From: Comamonadaceae bacterium
Lineage (GTDB): Bacteria; Pseudomonadota; Gammaproteobacteria; Burkholderiales; Burkholderiaceae_C
Length of the DNA: 64,000 nt
Reading direction: 5' to 3'
Assembly: GCA_947375135.1 (NCBI GenBank)
Contig: CANCER010000021.1
Span: 1 to 64,000, forward strand
The notes under the pieces were generated by a model. It saw only the letters and a list, made by a program, of their open reading frames with translations, was not told where the DNA came from and made no database searches. A program made the translations under genes and the position numbers. Numbering within the stretch: position 1 is the first letter of the stretch; every line of letters begins with the position of its first letter. Below are positions 1 through 8,560 of this stretch, in pieces.

Positions 1-195
1 TTGCAAATCACCATGACTCTGATAGTTTTGGCAGAGCAGGAAGTTTCAATTTCTGTGAGATCGGCAATTGAGGCTGGTCTCACATTTTATTGAAATATGA
101 TTGATTTTATTGGTAGTGAATTTCAACTTCTTCTGAGAACCTACAGATGCGCAACCACGCCCGGTTATGTCCCCGCCACAGCGCGACAGTTGCGA
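1..195. other. AT-rich stretch without a recognisable gene
   Basis: This lies downstream of the dimethylglycine dehydrogenase-like gene. It is clearly more AT-rich than the neighbouring coding DNA. I see no convincing coding frame, RNA gene or terminator with a T-run. The open plus-strand frame that enters here only mirrors the minus-strand gene. Confidence 0.5.
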
Positions 196-2760
196 TCAGG
201 AACGCGGCTTGATGTTCTCCGGGTCGTACAAGGCGCCGTAACCCACCGCCTCCACGGTGACCGGATAGATATCCTCAAAGTACTGGACCTGCAGCTGACG
301 ACCCACCTGGCAGTAGTCATAGGGCAGATAGGCCAGCGCAATGTTCTTGCCAATGGTCGGGCCAAAGGCGATGCTGGTGGTGTAGGAGCGGCGGCCCTGT
401 GCGTCGATCAGCGTGGCACCGGTGGCCGGGTCCATCACCGCCAGATTGCCCAGCGGATAGCGTGCCACACCCTGGCTGTCGAGGTTGTGGTCCATGGTCA
501 GCGTGCACAGCATGGCGGGCTGGTGCGCGCGCTCGCGGAAGGCCAGGTGCGCAGCCTTGCCGTGGAAGTCGGCGGCCTTGACCTTGGGGCGGGCCAGGTC
601 GGCTTCGAACAGGTTGTACTCGGTCAGCAGATCGCCGTTTTGCAGGCGCAGGCTCTTCTCCATGCGGCGGCTGTTGGCATAGGTTTCCACACCGACCGGG
701 GTCACGCCCAGGGCGTAGAGTGCATCCCACAGGGCCAGGCCGTCCTCGTACTTGAAGTGCAGCTCCCAGCCCTGCTCGCCCACATAGGAAATGTGGAAGG
801 CCAGCACCGGCACGCCGCCGACCTTCAGGTTGCGCAGGGCCGCAAACGGGAATGCCTCATTGGTCCAGGCCTCGGGCTCGTCGGCAATCTTCTGGATGGT
901 GCTGCGGGCGTTCGGCCCCCACAGCCCCAAGCAGCCGTATACCGTGGTGGTGTCGGTAACAGAAACGTTGGCACCGCGGTCCTGCGCCATGCGGCGCACC
1001 CAGGTCAGGTCGCGGTGGCCGGCGTCGGCGCCGTCCACGATGCGGTAATGGTCGGTTCCCAAGCGCAACACGGTCAGGTCTGCGCGCACACCGCCCTTGG
1101 CATCCAGGAAGTGGGTGTACACACCCTTGCCCACGGGGGTGTCGCCACCCACCTTGGCCACGCAGATGTATTCCAGCAGCTCGGCCGCGTCCGGGCCCAC
1201 CACATCCATCTCGGCAAAGTGCGAGACGTTGATCATGCCCACGTCTTCCGTCATCTTGAGATGCTCGGCGTTCGACACGCGCCAGAAATGGCGGTTGTCC
1301 CACTCGTTGGCGCGCACCGGCACCTTGTCGCCATAGACCTCGAACAAATGCTCGTTGCTGGCGTAGCCGTGCGCACGCTCCCAGCCACTCAGCTCCATGA
1401 AGTAGGCGCCCAGCGCCTTCTCACGTTCGTAGAAAGGGCTCTTGAAGATGCCGCGCCCGGCACTGTAGGGCTCGCGGTTGTGCACCGGCGGGTTGTAGAT
1501 TTTGAAGGCGCCCTCGTAGCAGCGGTCGTGGATGTACTGCTCCTCCTGCTGGTAGGGGTAGAAGCGGGCCACGTCGATGCGGGCATGGTCTAAATGGGTG
1601 TATCCGTCGGTCATCCAGTCGGCCACGATCTTGCCCACGCCGGGCGCGTCTTTCACCCACACGGCTTCGGCGTACCAGAGGCCACGCACCTTGCTGGATT
1701 CGCCAATCGACGGGTTGCCGTCGGTGGTCACCTGCAGCAGGCCGTTGAACGAATATTTGTCGTCATAGCCCAGCTCGGCGAGTATGGGCGTGAGCTCCAT
1801 GGCCCGCTCCAGCGGCGCCATGATTTGTTCCAGCTCCAGGTCGCGCTGCGAAGGGCTCAGGCGCGCCTGCTCTTTTTCGAGGATGTCGCGCGGGTGGCAC
1901 ATGCGCGGGTTTTTCTCTTCGTAATAGCCCCATTCGATCTGGCCGCCTTCGGGCGTTTTCGGGTCGCCCGTGTCACGCAGGTAAGCCGAGTTGCCCTGGT
2001 CGCGCAGCAGCGGGTAGCCGATGTCCTTGCCGGTGCCGGCAAATTCCAGATAGGGTTTGAAGAAGGTCAGCGGGTGGTCCACCGGCATGATGGGCAGGTC
2101 TTCACCGGCCATGTTGGCAATCAGGCGGCCCCACAGGCCGGCGCAGACCACCACGTAGTCGGCGGCAATAAAGCCCTTGGTGGTTTCCACGCCCTGGATG
2201 CGGCCGTTCTCAATGCGCAGGCCGGTGCAGGCGGTGTTGGCAAAGGATTGCAGCTTGCCGGATGCGATGGCAGCATCCACCAGCTCGCCCGCCACCATTT
2301 GGGAGCGGGGCTTGACCAGACCGGCATCCGGGTCCCACAGGGCGCCCTGGATCATGCTTTCTTCGAGCAGCGGGAACAGGGCCTTGGCCTCGGCCGGTGT
2401 GATCATCTTGACCCGGTTGCCAAAGGCCTTGCCGGAGGCCACGCGGCGCTTGAGTTCGACCATGCGTTCGTCGTCGCCCACACGGGCCACTTCGATGCCG
2501 CCTATGCGCTCGTAGCGACCCAGCTTGTCGTAGAAGTCGATGCTGTACTTGGTGGTGAAGATGGTCATCTGATCGTGCATCGTGTTGAAGCAGAAATCAG
2601 AGGCATGGGCGGTGGAACCCACGTCGGTGGGGACGGCAGACTTGTCGATGCCGACGATGTCGTCCCAGCCGCGTTCAATCAGGTGGTGCACCACCGAGGC
2701 GCCGACGATGCCGCCAAGGCCGATGATGACGACCCGGGCTCGTTCAGGAAATGTGGCCAT
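196..2760 (-). CDS. Dimethylglycine/sarcosine dehydrogenase-type FAD flavoprotein with GcvT domain
   Basis: The 854-aa protein matches the size and layout of dimethylglycine dehydrogenase (about 860 aa). An N-terminal FAD Rossmann motif (VVIIGLGGIVGASVV, residues 10-24) is followed by GSTAHASDF, where His52 sits at the place of the covalent FAD histidine. A D-amino-acid-oxidase-type catalytic half follows, then a C-terminal aminomethyltransferase (GcvT) folate domain from about residue 430. The expected reaction is oxidative N-demethylation of dimethylglycine (or sarcosine), with formaldehyde passed to THF. The other genes here make dimethylglycine to sarcosine the most economical role, since soxBDAG covers sarcosine. 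The ATG at 2760 has an AGGAG upstream, but 12 nt away. Sarcosine dehydrogenase or dimethylglycine oxidase are alternatives that sequence alone does not separate. Confidence 0.85.
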   Translation of the reverse strand: MATFPERARVVIIGLGGIVGASVVHHLIERGWDDIVGIDKSAVPTDVGSTAHASDFCFNTMHDQMTIFTTKYSIDFYDKLGRYERIGGIEVARVGDDERMVELKRRVASGKAFGNRVKMITPAEAKALFPLLEESMIQGALWDPDAGLVKPRSQMVAGELVDAAIASGKLQSFANTACTGLRIENGRIQGVETTKGFIAADYVVVCAGLWGRLIANMAGEDLPIMPVDHPLTFFKPYLEFAGTGKDIGYPLLRDQGNSAYLRDTGDPKTPEGGQIEWGYYEEKNPRMCHPRDILEKEQARLSPSQRDLELEQIMAPLERAMELTPILAELGYDDKYSFNGLLQVTTDGNPSIGESSKVRGLWYAEAVWVKDAPGVGKIVADWMTDGYTHLDHARIDVARFYPYQQEEQYIHDRCYEGAFKIYNPPVHNREPYSAGRGIFKSPFYEREKALGAYFMELSGWERAHGYASNEHLFEVYGDKVPVRANEWDNRHFWRVSNAEHLKMTEDVGMINVSHFAEMDVVGPDAAELLEYICVAKVGGDTPVGKGVYTHFLDAKGGVRADLTVLRLGTDHYRIVDGADAGHRDLTWVRRMAQDRGANVSVTDTTTVYGCLGLWGPNARSTIQKIADEPEAWTNEAFPFAALRNLKVGGVPVLAFHISYVGEQGWELHFKYEDGLALWDALYALGVTPVGVETYANSRRMEKSLRLQNGDLLTEYNLFEADLARPKVKAADFHGKAAHLAFRERAHQPAMLCTLTMDHNLDSQGVARYPLGNLAVMDPATGATLIDAQGRRSYTTSIAFGPTIGKNIALAYLPYDYCQVGRQLQVQYFEDIYPVTVEAVGYGALYDPENIKPRS

Positions 2761-2834
2761 GTGTGCGCTTAGCTCCTAGGGGGAATGGGAAGAGAGGGAT
2801 ATTGCCTGAAAGTGTATTCACCCTTGGGGGTGTC

Positions 2835-2875
2835 GGCGCCGTAATTGCGACTATCGTTTTCGCAATAACGGCGCT
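2835..2875. repeat. Inverted repeat between histidine kinase gene and flavoprotein gene
   Basis: GGCGCCGTAATTGCGA (2835-2850) and TCGCAATAACGGCGCT (2860-2875) are complementary at 14 of 16 positions around a 9-nt spacer. The dyad lies 18 bp beyond the kinase stop and about 75 bp upstream of the flavoprotein ATG. No T-run follows on either strand, so an operator is as likely as a terminator. Confidence 0.5.
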
Positions 2876-2892
2876 GGGAACTCGCCGCAACC

Positions 2893-4809
2893 TCAGGCTT
2901 TCATGTGCCGCAGCAGGCTGCGCAGCTTGGCCGGGCGTACCGGCTTGTGCAGCAGGGGCAGGTCTGCGCTGAGCACGGCCTGCAGGAAGGCTTCGTGCGT
3001 GTCGCCACTCATCAGGCAGGCGGGAATGGGCTGGCCGGCTGCAGTGCGCAGGGCCTGTATGCAGGCAATGCCGTCTTCTGCGGCACCGAGGTGAAAGTCG
3101 CTGAGGATCAGGTCCGGCACCCCGGTGTTGCGCAACTGCTCCAGCGCCCCGGCCAGCGAGGACGCCACATGCACCGTGCACCCCCAGGACTGCAGCAAGC
3201 CCTCCACTGCTTCCAGCGCCTGGAGGTTGTCTTCTATTATCAGCAGGCGCATGCCCCGGACATCGCCCGGCATCGCCTGCGCACGGGTGGCCGCACCGCG
3301 CGGCACCTTGGGCGCGGGGCTGGCTGCCTCCATCGCCAGGGAAAAGCGGCTGCCGCAGCCAGGCTGTGAGCGCAGTGCCACCGTATGCCCCAGCAGCGCG
3401 GCACTGCGCTGCACAATGTTCAGGCCCAGGCCCATGCCGAAGTTACGGTCTCCTGCGCGGTTGGTGAGCTGGTAAAACTCCTTGAAGATGTCTTCATGGT
3501 ATTGGGGCGGGATGCCGATGCCACTGTCCCGGACCTCAATGCGCACATTCCGGCCCCCGTCCTGCGGGCGGCAGGCCACCAACACGGTGCCGCGCTCGGT
3601 GTAGCGAATGGCGTTGATCACCAGGTTGACCACGATGCGTTGCAGCAGACCGGCATCGCTGAAGGCGCACAGGCGGGTGGGCCGGATGACCAGGCGCAGG
3701 CCCTTGGCCTGTGCCACGCTCTCCAGTGCGCTGCGCACCGCGCCCAACAGCTCATTCAAATCCACCACGCTGATACGCACCTGCGTGCTGCCCGAGTCCA
3801 GACGCGACAGGTCCAGCAAGCCGTCCAGCAAATCCTGCATGGCCTGCACGGACACCTCCAGGTTGTCCACCAGCTGGCGCATCTGCGCATCCATGGGCAA
3901 CTGGCCCATGCGCGCTACAAACATGCCCAGGGCGTGCGAGGGTTGGCGCAAGTCGTGGCTGGCGGCCGCCAGAAAGCGCGACTTGGCCAGGGTGGCCGTT
4001 TCGGCCTGTTCCTTCTTCAGGCGCAATTCCTGCGTCACGGTCTGTACCTGGCGCTCCAGGTCATCGCGGCTCCAGGCCAGACGCGTGGCCATCTGGTTCA
4101 GAAGGGCCTGCAGTTCATGCAGCGGGTCGTCCTGTGCCACCGCTTCCTCAATCGCAAAGTTGCCCCGCCCGATGCGCTTGACCATTCTGGAGATCCGCAC
4201 CAGCGGCCTGACCACCCAGCTACCCAGCTGAAAGGCCAGCAGGCCGCCCAGCAGGATGCCGATGGCAGCAACCCATGTGGCAGTGAACAGGGCGTTGCGC
4301 TTTTTACCCTCCAGCTCCTCGCGCGACACTTCGATCATGGCACTGCCGAGCGCCAGGGGCTGTGCTGCCTTGCTTTGTTCGCCCGCGGAAAACAGATCTT
4401 CGATGGGCAGCACAGCGGGAACAATCTTTTCCACCCGCACATCTACCTTGCGCTGGCGTTGTTGTGCCGCATAGCCGGGGGCTGCCAGGGTCTCCCAGGT
4501 GGCGCTGGTCGGTGAACCGCTACTGGCCACGGCATCGCCCTTGGCATCAAAGACCCGAACCGCTTTGACGCCGGGCTCGCGCTGCATTTCCTGCACCACG
4601 CTTTGCAGGCTGACGGTGTTGCCTGAGAACAGGTCGTAGGCGCTGAAGATCGCGACCTGGTGCACCAGCAGGTCTACGCGTTGCTGGTGCGACGCCTCCA
4701 AGTCCTGCACCTGGTCTTGCCAGAAAATACTGACGGTGGTCACCACCACCAGCAACACCGGCAGGACCGAGGCCAGCGCCATGCGCGTGCGGATGCTGTG
4801 GGCTTTCAC
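2893..4809 (-). CDS. Hybrid sensor histidine kinase with C-terminal receiver
   Basis: The 638-aa membrane kinase starts at a GTG (4807-4809) that overlaps the stop of the preceding gene as GTGA. The open frame upstream of this is not protein-like. Order: membrane segment about 10-30, periplasmic sensor, second membrane segment about 173-197, HAMP, HisKA with SHDLRQP (His285), HATPase with NLVINAIRYTERG, DSGIGIPPQY and GMGLGLNIV, and a receiver (LLIIEDN, phospho-acceptor region LILSDFHLG, conserved Lys in HKPVRP). It is cotranscribed with a periplasmic binding protein and a TonB receptor, so it probably senses a ligand captured by those proteins. No separate output regulator is adjacent. The signal is unknown. 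Confidence 0.88.
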   Translation of the reverse strand: MKAHSIRTRMALASVLPVLLVVVTTVSIFWQDQVQDLEASHQQRVDLLVHQVAIFSAYDLFSGNTVSLQSVVQEMQREPGVKAVRVFDAKGDAVASSGSPTSATWETLAAPGYAAQQRQRKVDVRVEKIVPAVLPIEDLFSAGEQSKAAQPLALGSAMIEVSREELEGKKRNALFTATWVAAIGILLGGLLAFQLGSWVVRPLVRISRMVKRIGRGNFAIEEAVAQDDPLHELQALLNQMATRLAWSRDDLERQVQTVTQELRLKKEQAETATLAKSRFLAAASHDLRQPSHALGMFVARMGQLPMDAQMRQLVDNLEVSVQAMQDLLDGLLDLSRLDSGSTQVRISVVDLNELLGAVRSALESVAQAKGLRLVIRPTRLCAFSDAGLLQRIVVNLVINAIRYTERGTVLVACRPQDGGRNVRIEVRDSGIGIPPQYHEDIFKEFYQLTNRAGDRNFGMGLGLNIVQRSAALLGHTVALRSQPGCGSRFSLAMEAASPAPKVPRGAATRAQAMPGDVRGMRLLIIEDNLQALEAVEGLLQSWGCTVHVASSLAGALEQLRNTGVPDLILSDFHLGAAEDGIACIQALRTAAGQPIPACLMSGDTHEAFLQAVLSADLPLLHKPVRPAKLRSLLRHMKA

Positions 4810-5744
4810 GACTTTTTCTCCAGCCGCCGCAGGCGTTCCACCAGGACTTTGGCATCCAGCGCCAGGCCCAGCGAATGGGCGACGTAGGCATTGACGGTGA
4901 TACTGAAATCCAGCGGGTATTGGCTTGTCGGCAGGGCATTGTTTTGCAGAAACTGGCTTGCCATGGCGGCCAGTTGCACGCCGGCCTGCGTGGCGGTGCT
5001 GTGCACCGACAGCAGGGCCCCGGCCTTGACGTAGGCGGGCGAGAAGGCCATCACCGGTATCTTGGCGCGGTAACTGGTGAGCAGGATGTTGGACGCAGTG
5101 GACGGGTTGAAGGCGCTGCCGTCGGCCATTGCCAGCAGCACGTCCGCATCTTGCAACGCCGCGCGCAGGGGGCCTATCAAGGGTTGGCCCTCGGTGCAGG
5201 TGCCCTCGGACAGCTCCAGTCCTCGCGCGGACAGCGCAGCGGCGAACAGCGGCTGCTGGAGAACCGATTCCGGCCCCCACAGCACGCCGATGCGCCGTGC
5301 CGCCGGCAGGGCCAGGCGCAGCAGGTCGAGCTGGCGTCCCAGGGGCTGGTCCAGGTAGAGCGCCGCCATGGGGGACGGATTTTTACGGGAGCTGTCCTGC
5401 AATACGCGTTCAAACGCAATGCGGGGAATCAGCCCTGCCATGACCGCCGCTTTCAGGTTGCGGCTGCTCACCTGGCGCAAGGCGTCCGTGCCCAGGGTGA
5501 CAATCAGCCGGGAATCGAAGCAGCTACGGCCCGTGTCTGCAAGGTCTGCCGTGCTCAGCTGGGCAATGTCCTGACGCGCCATGCCGCCGTGCACCAGCTC
5601 CTGCACCAGGCTGTCGGCAGCGTCCTGAAATGCCGGGGCCTGGTCGCTGCTGACGACGCACACCAGCAGGGCATGCGCCGGGCCCAGCAGGCCGAGCAGC
5701 CCCGCAAAAATCCCTATCCTGATCCAGGCTCCCAAGCGCTGCAT
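4806..5744 (-). CDS. Periplasmic ABC-type substrate-binding protein (COG2984-like)
   Basis: This 312-aa protein has a clear signal peptide (hydrophobic stretch about 12-26, LLGPAHA before the mature part). The rest has the two-lobed layout of the ABC_sub_bind family, including RIGVLWGPES and a C-terminal hinge region. No ABC permease or ATPase is nearby. Instead the stop overlaps the start of the hybrid kinase by 4 bp, and the gene follows the TonB receptor by 10 bp. The most likely role is therefore ligand presentation to the kinase's periplasmic domain rather than uptake. The ligand cannot be read from the sequence. Confidence 0.8.
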   Translation of the reverse strand: MQRLGAWIRIGIFAGLLGLLGPAHALLVCVVSSDQAPAFQDAADSLVQELVHGGMARQDIAQLSTADLADTGRSCFDSRLIVTLGTDALRQVSSRNLKAAVMAGLIPRIAFERVLQDSSRKNPSPMAALYLDQPLGRQLDLLRLALPAARRIGVLWGPESVLQQPLFAAALSARGLELSEGTCTEGQPLIGPLRAALQDADVLLAMADGSAFNPSTASNILLTSYRAKIPVMAFSPAYVKAGALLSVHSTATQAGVQLAAMASQFLQNNALPTSQYPLDFSITVNAYVAHSLGLALDAKVLVERLRRLEKKS

Positions 5745-5754
5745 GGGCGCGGCT

Positions 5755-7713
5755 TTAGTTTTCGAACTTCAGGGAAACCAGGGCGCCGCGATTGAAGTGA
5801 AACTTCCAGTCGCCATCCTGGTAAGGCTCACCCAGGTTCTGCAGCACCAAGGACAACTCCGCTTTTTTACCGGCGATGCGAAAGTCTTTGGCCAGGCGCA
5901 GGTCGGTGCGTTGCATGGAGAACAGCCACTCGTTGCCCGAGATGGACATCAGCGCCACATCATCGGCCAATTGGTGCATGGCTGACAGATGCCAGCCCTC
6001 GTCAAAGCTGTGCATCACGGCCAGGCTGGCGGCGTAGCGGGGAGCTTCGTGTGTCATGCGAAAGCGGGACACTGTGCTTAGCGTGTCGTAGACGTGGATG
6101 TGGGTCCAATTTTGCGACAGGTACACCCGCGTCGCAGGGGTGGGCTCCCAATTCAGCTGCAGTTCGATGCCGCTGATGCTGCTGCGCTGGGCGTTGAGAC
6201 TGGCCAGCGGGTTGCTGCCGGGAACGATGTTCTCGGTGTGGCCTATGCCGTCGCTCACCAGTTCATCGAAGATGCGCACATCGCCGCGGAAACGGGATGC
6301 GTATGGAGCCAAGTGATAGCCCAGCTCGCTCGAAGACAATTTCTCAGAACGCAGGGTGCCGCTGTTGTAGGCGAAGTAGCCGGTGGCTTTCGTCCCGTCC
6401 ACGGAGTAGTACTGGACCCGGCCGAACTTTTCAAACGCACTGGGTGGCCTGAAGCCGGTGGACATGCCCGCACGCAGGGTGTGGCCTGGCAGCAGGTGCC
6501 AGTTCAGCATCAGGCGTGGCGAAAGGGAGTCGCCGGCAATATCGCTGCGCTCGGCCAGGGCTCCGGCATTCAACAACAGGGCATCGCTCAGATGCCATTC
6601 GGCGCTGCCGAACAGGCGGTAAAAGTCGGTGCTGACGCTGCCGAGCTGGTCAAACTGGGTGGCCGAGACAATTTTTTCGCGCCGCAGTTCGCCGCCCCAT
6701 ACGCCGCGCAGCGACGGGCTGATGCGAACCGTGTGCTGCGCCGTCAGGGTATCTGCCGTCTCCTTCCCGCTGGCGTCCACTGTTGCCAGATAAAAGTCGG
6801 GTAATGCAGACCCCATGTATTCGAAACGATCCCGTACCGAGTGCTCGTTGTGTGAGGCGGTGAAGGACAGGTCCGCGGCCTCGTTGAGCGTATTGCGCCA
6901 ATCCACCTGCAGAAATTGCGCGCCCATAAACCAGGGGCGTGCGGGGTTGCCCTCCGTATCCGTCACATCACCCCGCCCGGCATAGATGCCCAGGCCACCC
7001 GCGCGCAGATCCAGCTCGGCACCCCTCTCCAGCGCAAAGTGCGAGCTGAAGTTCATGCGCTCGGTATGATTTTTGCCAAATGCGCCTTGCAGACCATTGT
7101 CACTGACGCTGTCTGCGCTCAGGCGAAAGCTGGCATCTCCCGCAGTCCAACCGATACGCATGCCCACATCGGAGACGGCGTTTTCACCCCGGGTGACCTG
7201 TGCGGCAATACCTGTGGTTTCACGCACGTCGCGCGAGACAATGTTGACCACGCCCAGAAAGGCCCGTGCGCCATAGGTAGCGGAGTTGGAGCCGCGCAAG
7301 ACTTCAATGCGCTCAATGTCGTCCAGTGCCAGCGTTTGCCAGCCTATGCCGGCCGAGCCCTGCAGCAAGCCGGAATACACCGAACGGCCGTCGACCTGCA
7401 CCTGGATGCGGTTGGCCCAGTCATCGTTGCGGCCATGGTAGGTGGCCATGGGGGCGTCGGTCTCGAAGGACGAGGTGGTTTGAAAGCCGGGCACAAAACG
7501 CAACACATCGACGACGCCGCGCGCGCCGGTCAGGCGGATGAAGTCGCGGTCCAGGATGGTGACTGCGCCCGGCGTGTCTTCCAGCGTCTGGGCAATGCGG
7601 GACACCGAGATCACCGTGGGCACATCGGCCAGGTAGTCTGTCTCGGTCACGCCGGCACCTGCTGCTTGTGCGTACACGCAGGCCAGGGCCAGAAGAAATT
7701 TTGGATGAATCAA
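5755..7713 (-). CDS. TonB-dependent outer-membrane receptor
   Basis: The 652-aa receptor carries a plug domain with VISVSRIAQTLEDTPGAVT, VVDVLRFVPGFQT, the YHGRNDDWANRIQVQVDGR segment and IEVLRGSNSATYGARAF. A beta-barrel follows and ends in aromatic-rich LVSLKFEN. I place the start at a TTG (7711-7713) preceded by AGGGAG six bases upstream. It yields a normal signal peptide (IHPKFLLALACVYAQAAGAG), whereas the longer frame from 7794 adds non-signal sequence. It is first gene of the operon with the binding protein and hybrid kinase. The substrate is unknown. Cobalamin would suit the corrinoid pathway in this window, but no riboswitch is visible in the short leader. Confidence 0.88.
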   Translation of the reverse strand: MIHPKFLLALACVYAQAAGAGVTETDYLADVPTVISVSRIAQTLEDTPGAVTILDRDFIRLTGARGVVDVLRFVPGFQTTSSFETDAPMATYHGRNDDWANRIQVQVDGRSVYSGLLQGSAGIGWQTLALDDIERIEVLRGSNSATYGARAFLGVVNIVSRDVRETTGIAAQVTRGENAVSDVGMRIGWTAGDASFRLSADSVSDNGLQGAFGKNHTERMNFSSHFALERGAELDLRAGGLGIYAGRGDVTDTEGNPARPWFMGAQFLQVDWRNTLNEAADLSFTASHNEHSVRDRFEYMGSALPDFYLATVDASGKETADTLTAQHTVRISPSLRGVWGGELRREKIVSATQFDQLGSVSTDFYRLFGSAEWHLSDALLLNAGALAERSDIAGDSLSPRLMLNWHLLPGHTLRAGMSTGFRPPSAFEKFGRVQYYSVDGTKATGYFAYNSGTLRSEKLSSSELGYHLAPYASRFRGDVRIFDELVSDGIGHTENIVPGSNPLASLNAQRSSISGIELQLNWEPTPATRVYLSQNWTHIHVYDTLSTVSRFRMTHEAPRYAASLAVMHSFDEGWHLSAMHQLADDVALMSISGNEWLFSMQRTDLRLAKDFRIAGKKAELSLVLQNLGEPYQDGDWKFHFNRGALVSLKFEN

Positions 7714-7815
7714 AGCACACTCCCTGAGGCGCCAGTGACGCCTTCCCATTTGTATCAATCCATTAAACCTCAGTCTGTGCCCGGTTGTGCGCAACAGGCC
7801 ATGGCCTTCTGTATT

Positions 7816-8556
7816 TCAATGCCGTTGGGCAAAGGCCTGCATGTGGAAGGCCGCGTGCTCCGGCGTGTAGCGCATGGCGGGCGCGACCGGGCAGGCGCGC
7901 CGCGCCAGACAGCCGGACTGCATGCAGTCCGCACCCTGGCCGGAATGCAAATGGCTGGCGCAGGCATCGCGCAAAAAAGTGTCTCCGGTGTAAGCGCCCA
8001 CCGGACAGGCCTGCAAGCAGGGTTGGCCGCTGCAGTGGGCGCAGAGGTCGGCCTGCATGCTCCGCGCAGGGCTGATGTGCGCTTGCACCGCCAGCATGTC
8101 TGCGTGGTCTGCATCCGGCCCGCTGCCGTGGCGCGCTGCGGGCAGCGCCAGCGCAAAGCGGTAGGCATGCCACAGGCCGTGCTCCGGGTGGATGCGCAGC
8201 ATCATGCGGCTGGGTTGCGTGGCCTCCGCGCGGTCGGCCCAGCGCTGGAACGGGTGGTAGGGCGGGCCGGTGAAGGGGAACAGGGCCAGGCCGCCACAAC
8301 GTGCCGCCAGTTCCTCGCCTATCGCGCGGCTCCAGCGGTCCAGCGGGTCGGGCAAGCCGTCGCTGTAAAACGAAGAGGCCTTGAAATACGGCCAGAAGCC
8401 CGAGCCGATCACGCCGACCATCCAGACGCTGGCGATGGGCTGGCCATCGGGCCGATGCGGCAGCTTGTCGTCGGTTGTGGGCGCAAAGCTGCCGCGCAGG
8501 TGCAGGCCGTGGAGCGAGAGGGCGGCTTGGAGATGCTGTGGCGTTGTCATGGACAT
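7816..8556 (-). CDS. 4Fe-4S ferredoxin-type protein coupled to HyuA-like ATPase
   Basis: The 246-aa protein ends in two cysteine clusters: C-x2-C-x4-C-x3-CP in CAHCSGQPCLQACP and a second in DCMQSGCLARRACPV. This is suited to iron-sulfur binding and resembles the tail of QueG-like epoxyqueuosine reductases. The N-terminal two thirds I do not recognise. The ATG at 8554-8556 lies four bases after the stop of the HyuA-like gene, and a second in-frame ATG follows at 8548-8550. This tight coupling suggests the two proteins work together. An electron-transfer role, possibly in corrinoid reactivation, is inference only. Confidence 0.7.
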   Translation of the reverse strand: MSMTTPQHLQAALSLHGLHLRGSFAPTTDDKLPHRPDGQPIASVWMVGVIGSGFWPYFKASSFYSDGLPDPLDRWSRAIGEELAARCGGLALFPFTGPPYHPFQRWADRAEATQPSRMMLRIHPEHGLWHAYRFALALPAARHGSGPDADHADMLAVQAHISPARSMQADLCAHCSGQPCLQACPVGAYTGDTFLRDACASHLHSGQGADCMQSGCLARRACPVAPAMRYTPEHAAFHMQAFAQRH

Positions 8557-8560
8557 GGAC

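Noticed and set aside
97-2772. Long plus-strand open frames (97-1593 and 1594-2772)
   Set aside because: They mirror the minus-strand flavoprotein gene, have His/Val/Gly-biased non-protein-like composition and no recognisable domain or ribosome site. High-GC codon bias explains them.
7714-7815. Cobalamin riboswitch upstream of the TonB receptor
   Set aside because: The leader is only about 100 bases and lacks the B12-box layout; only a short hairpin is seen.
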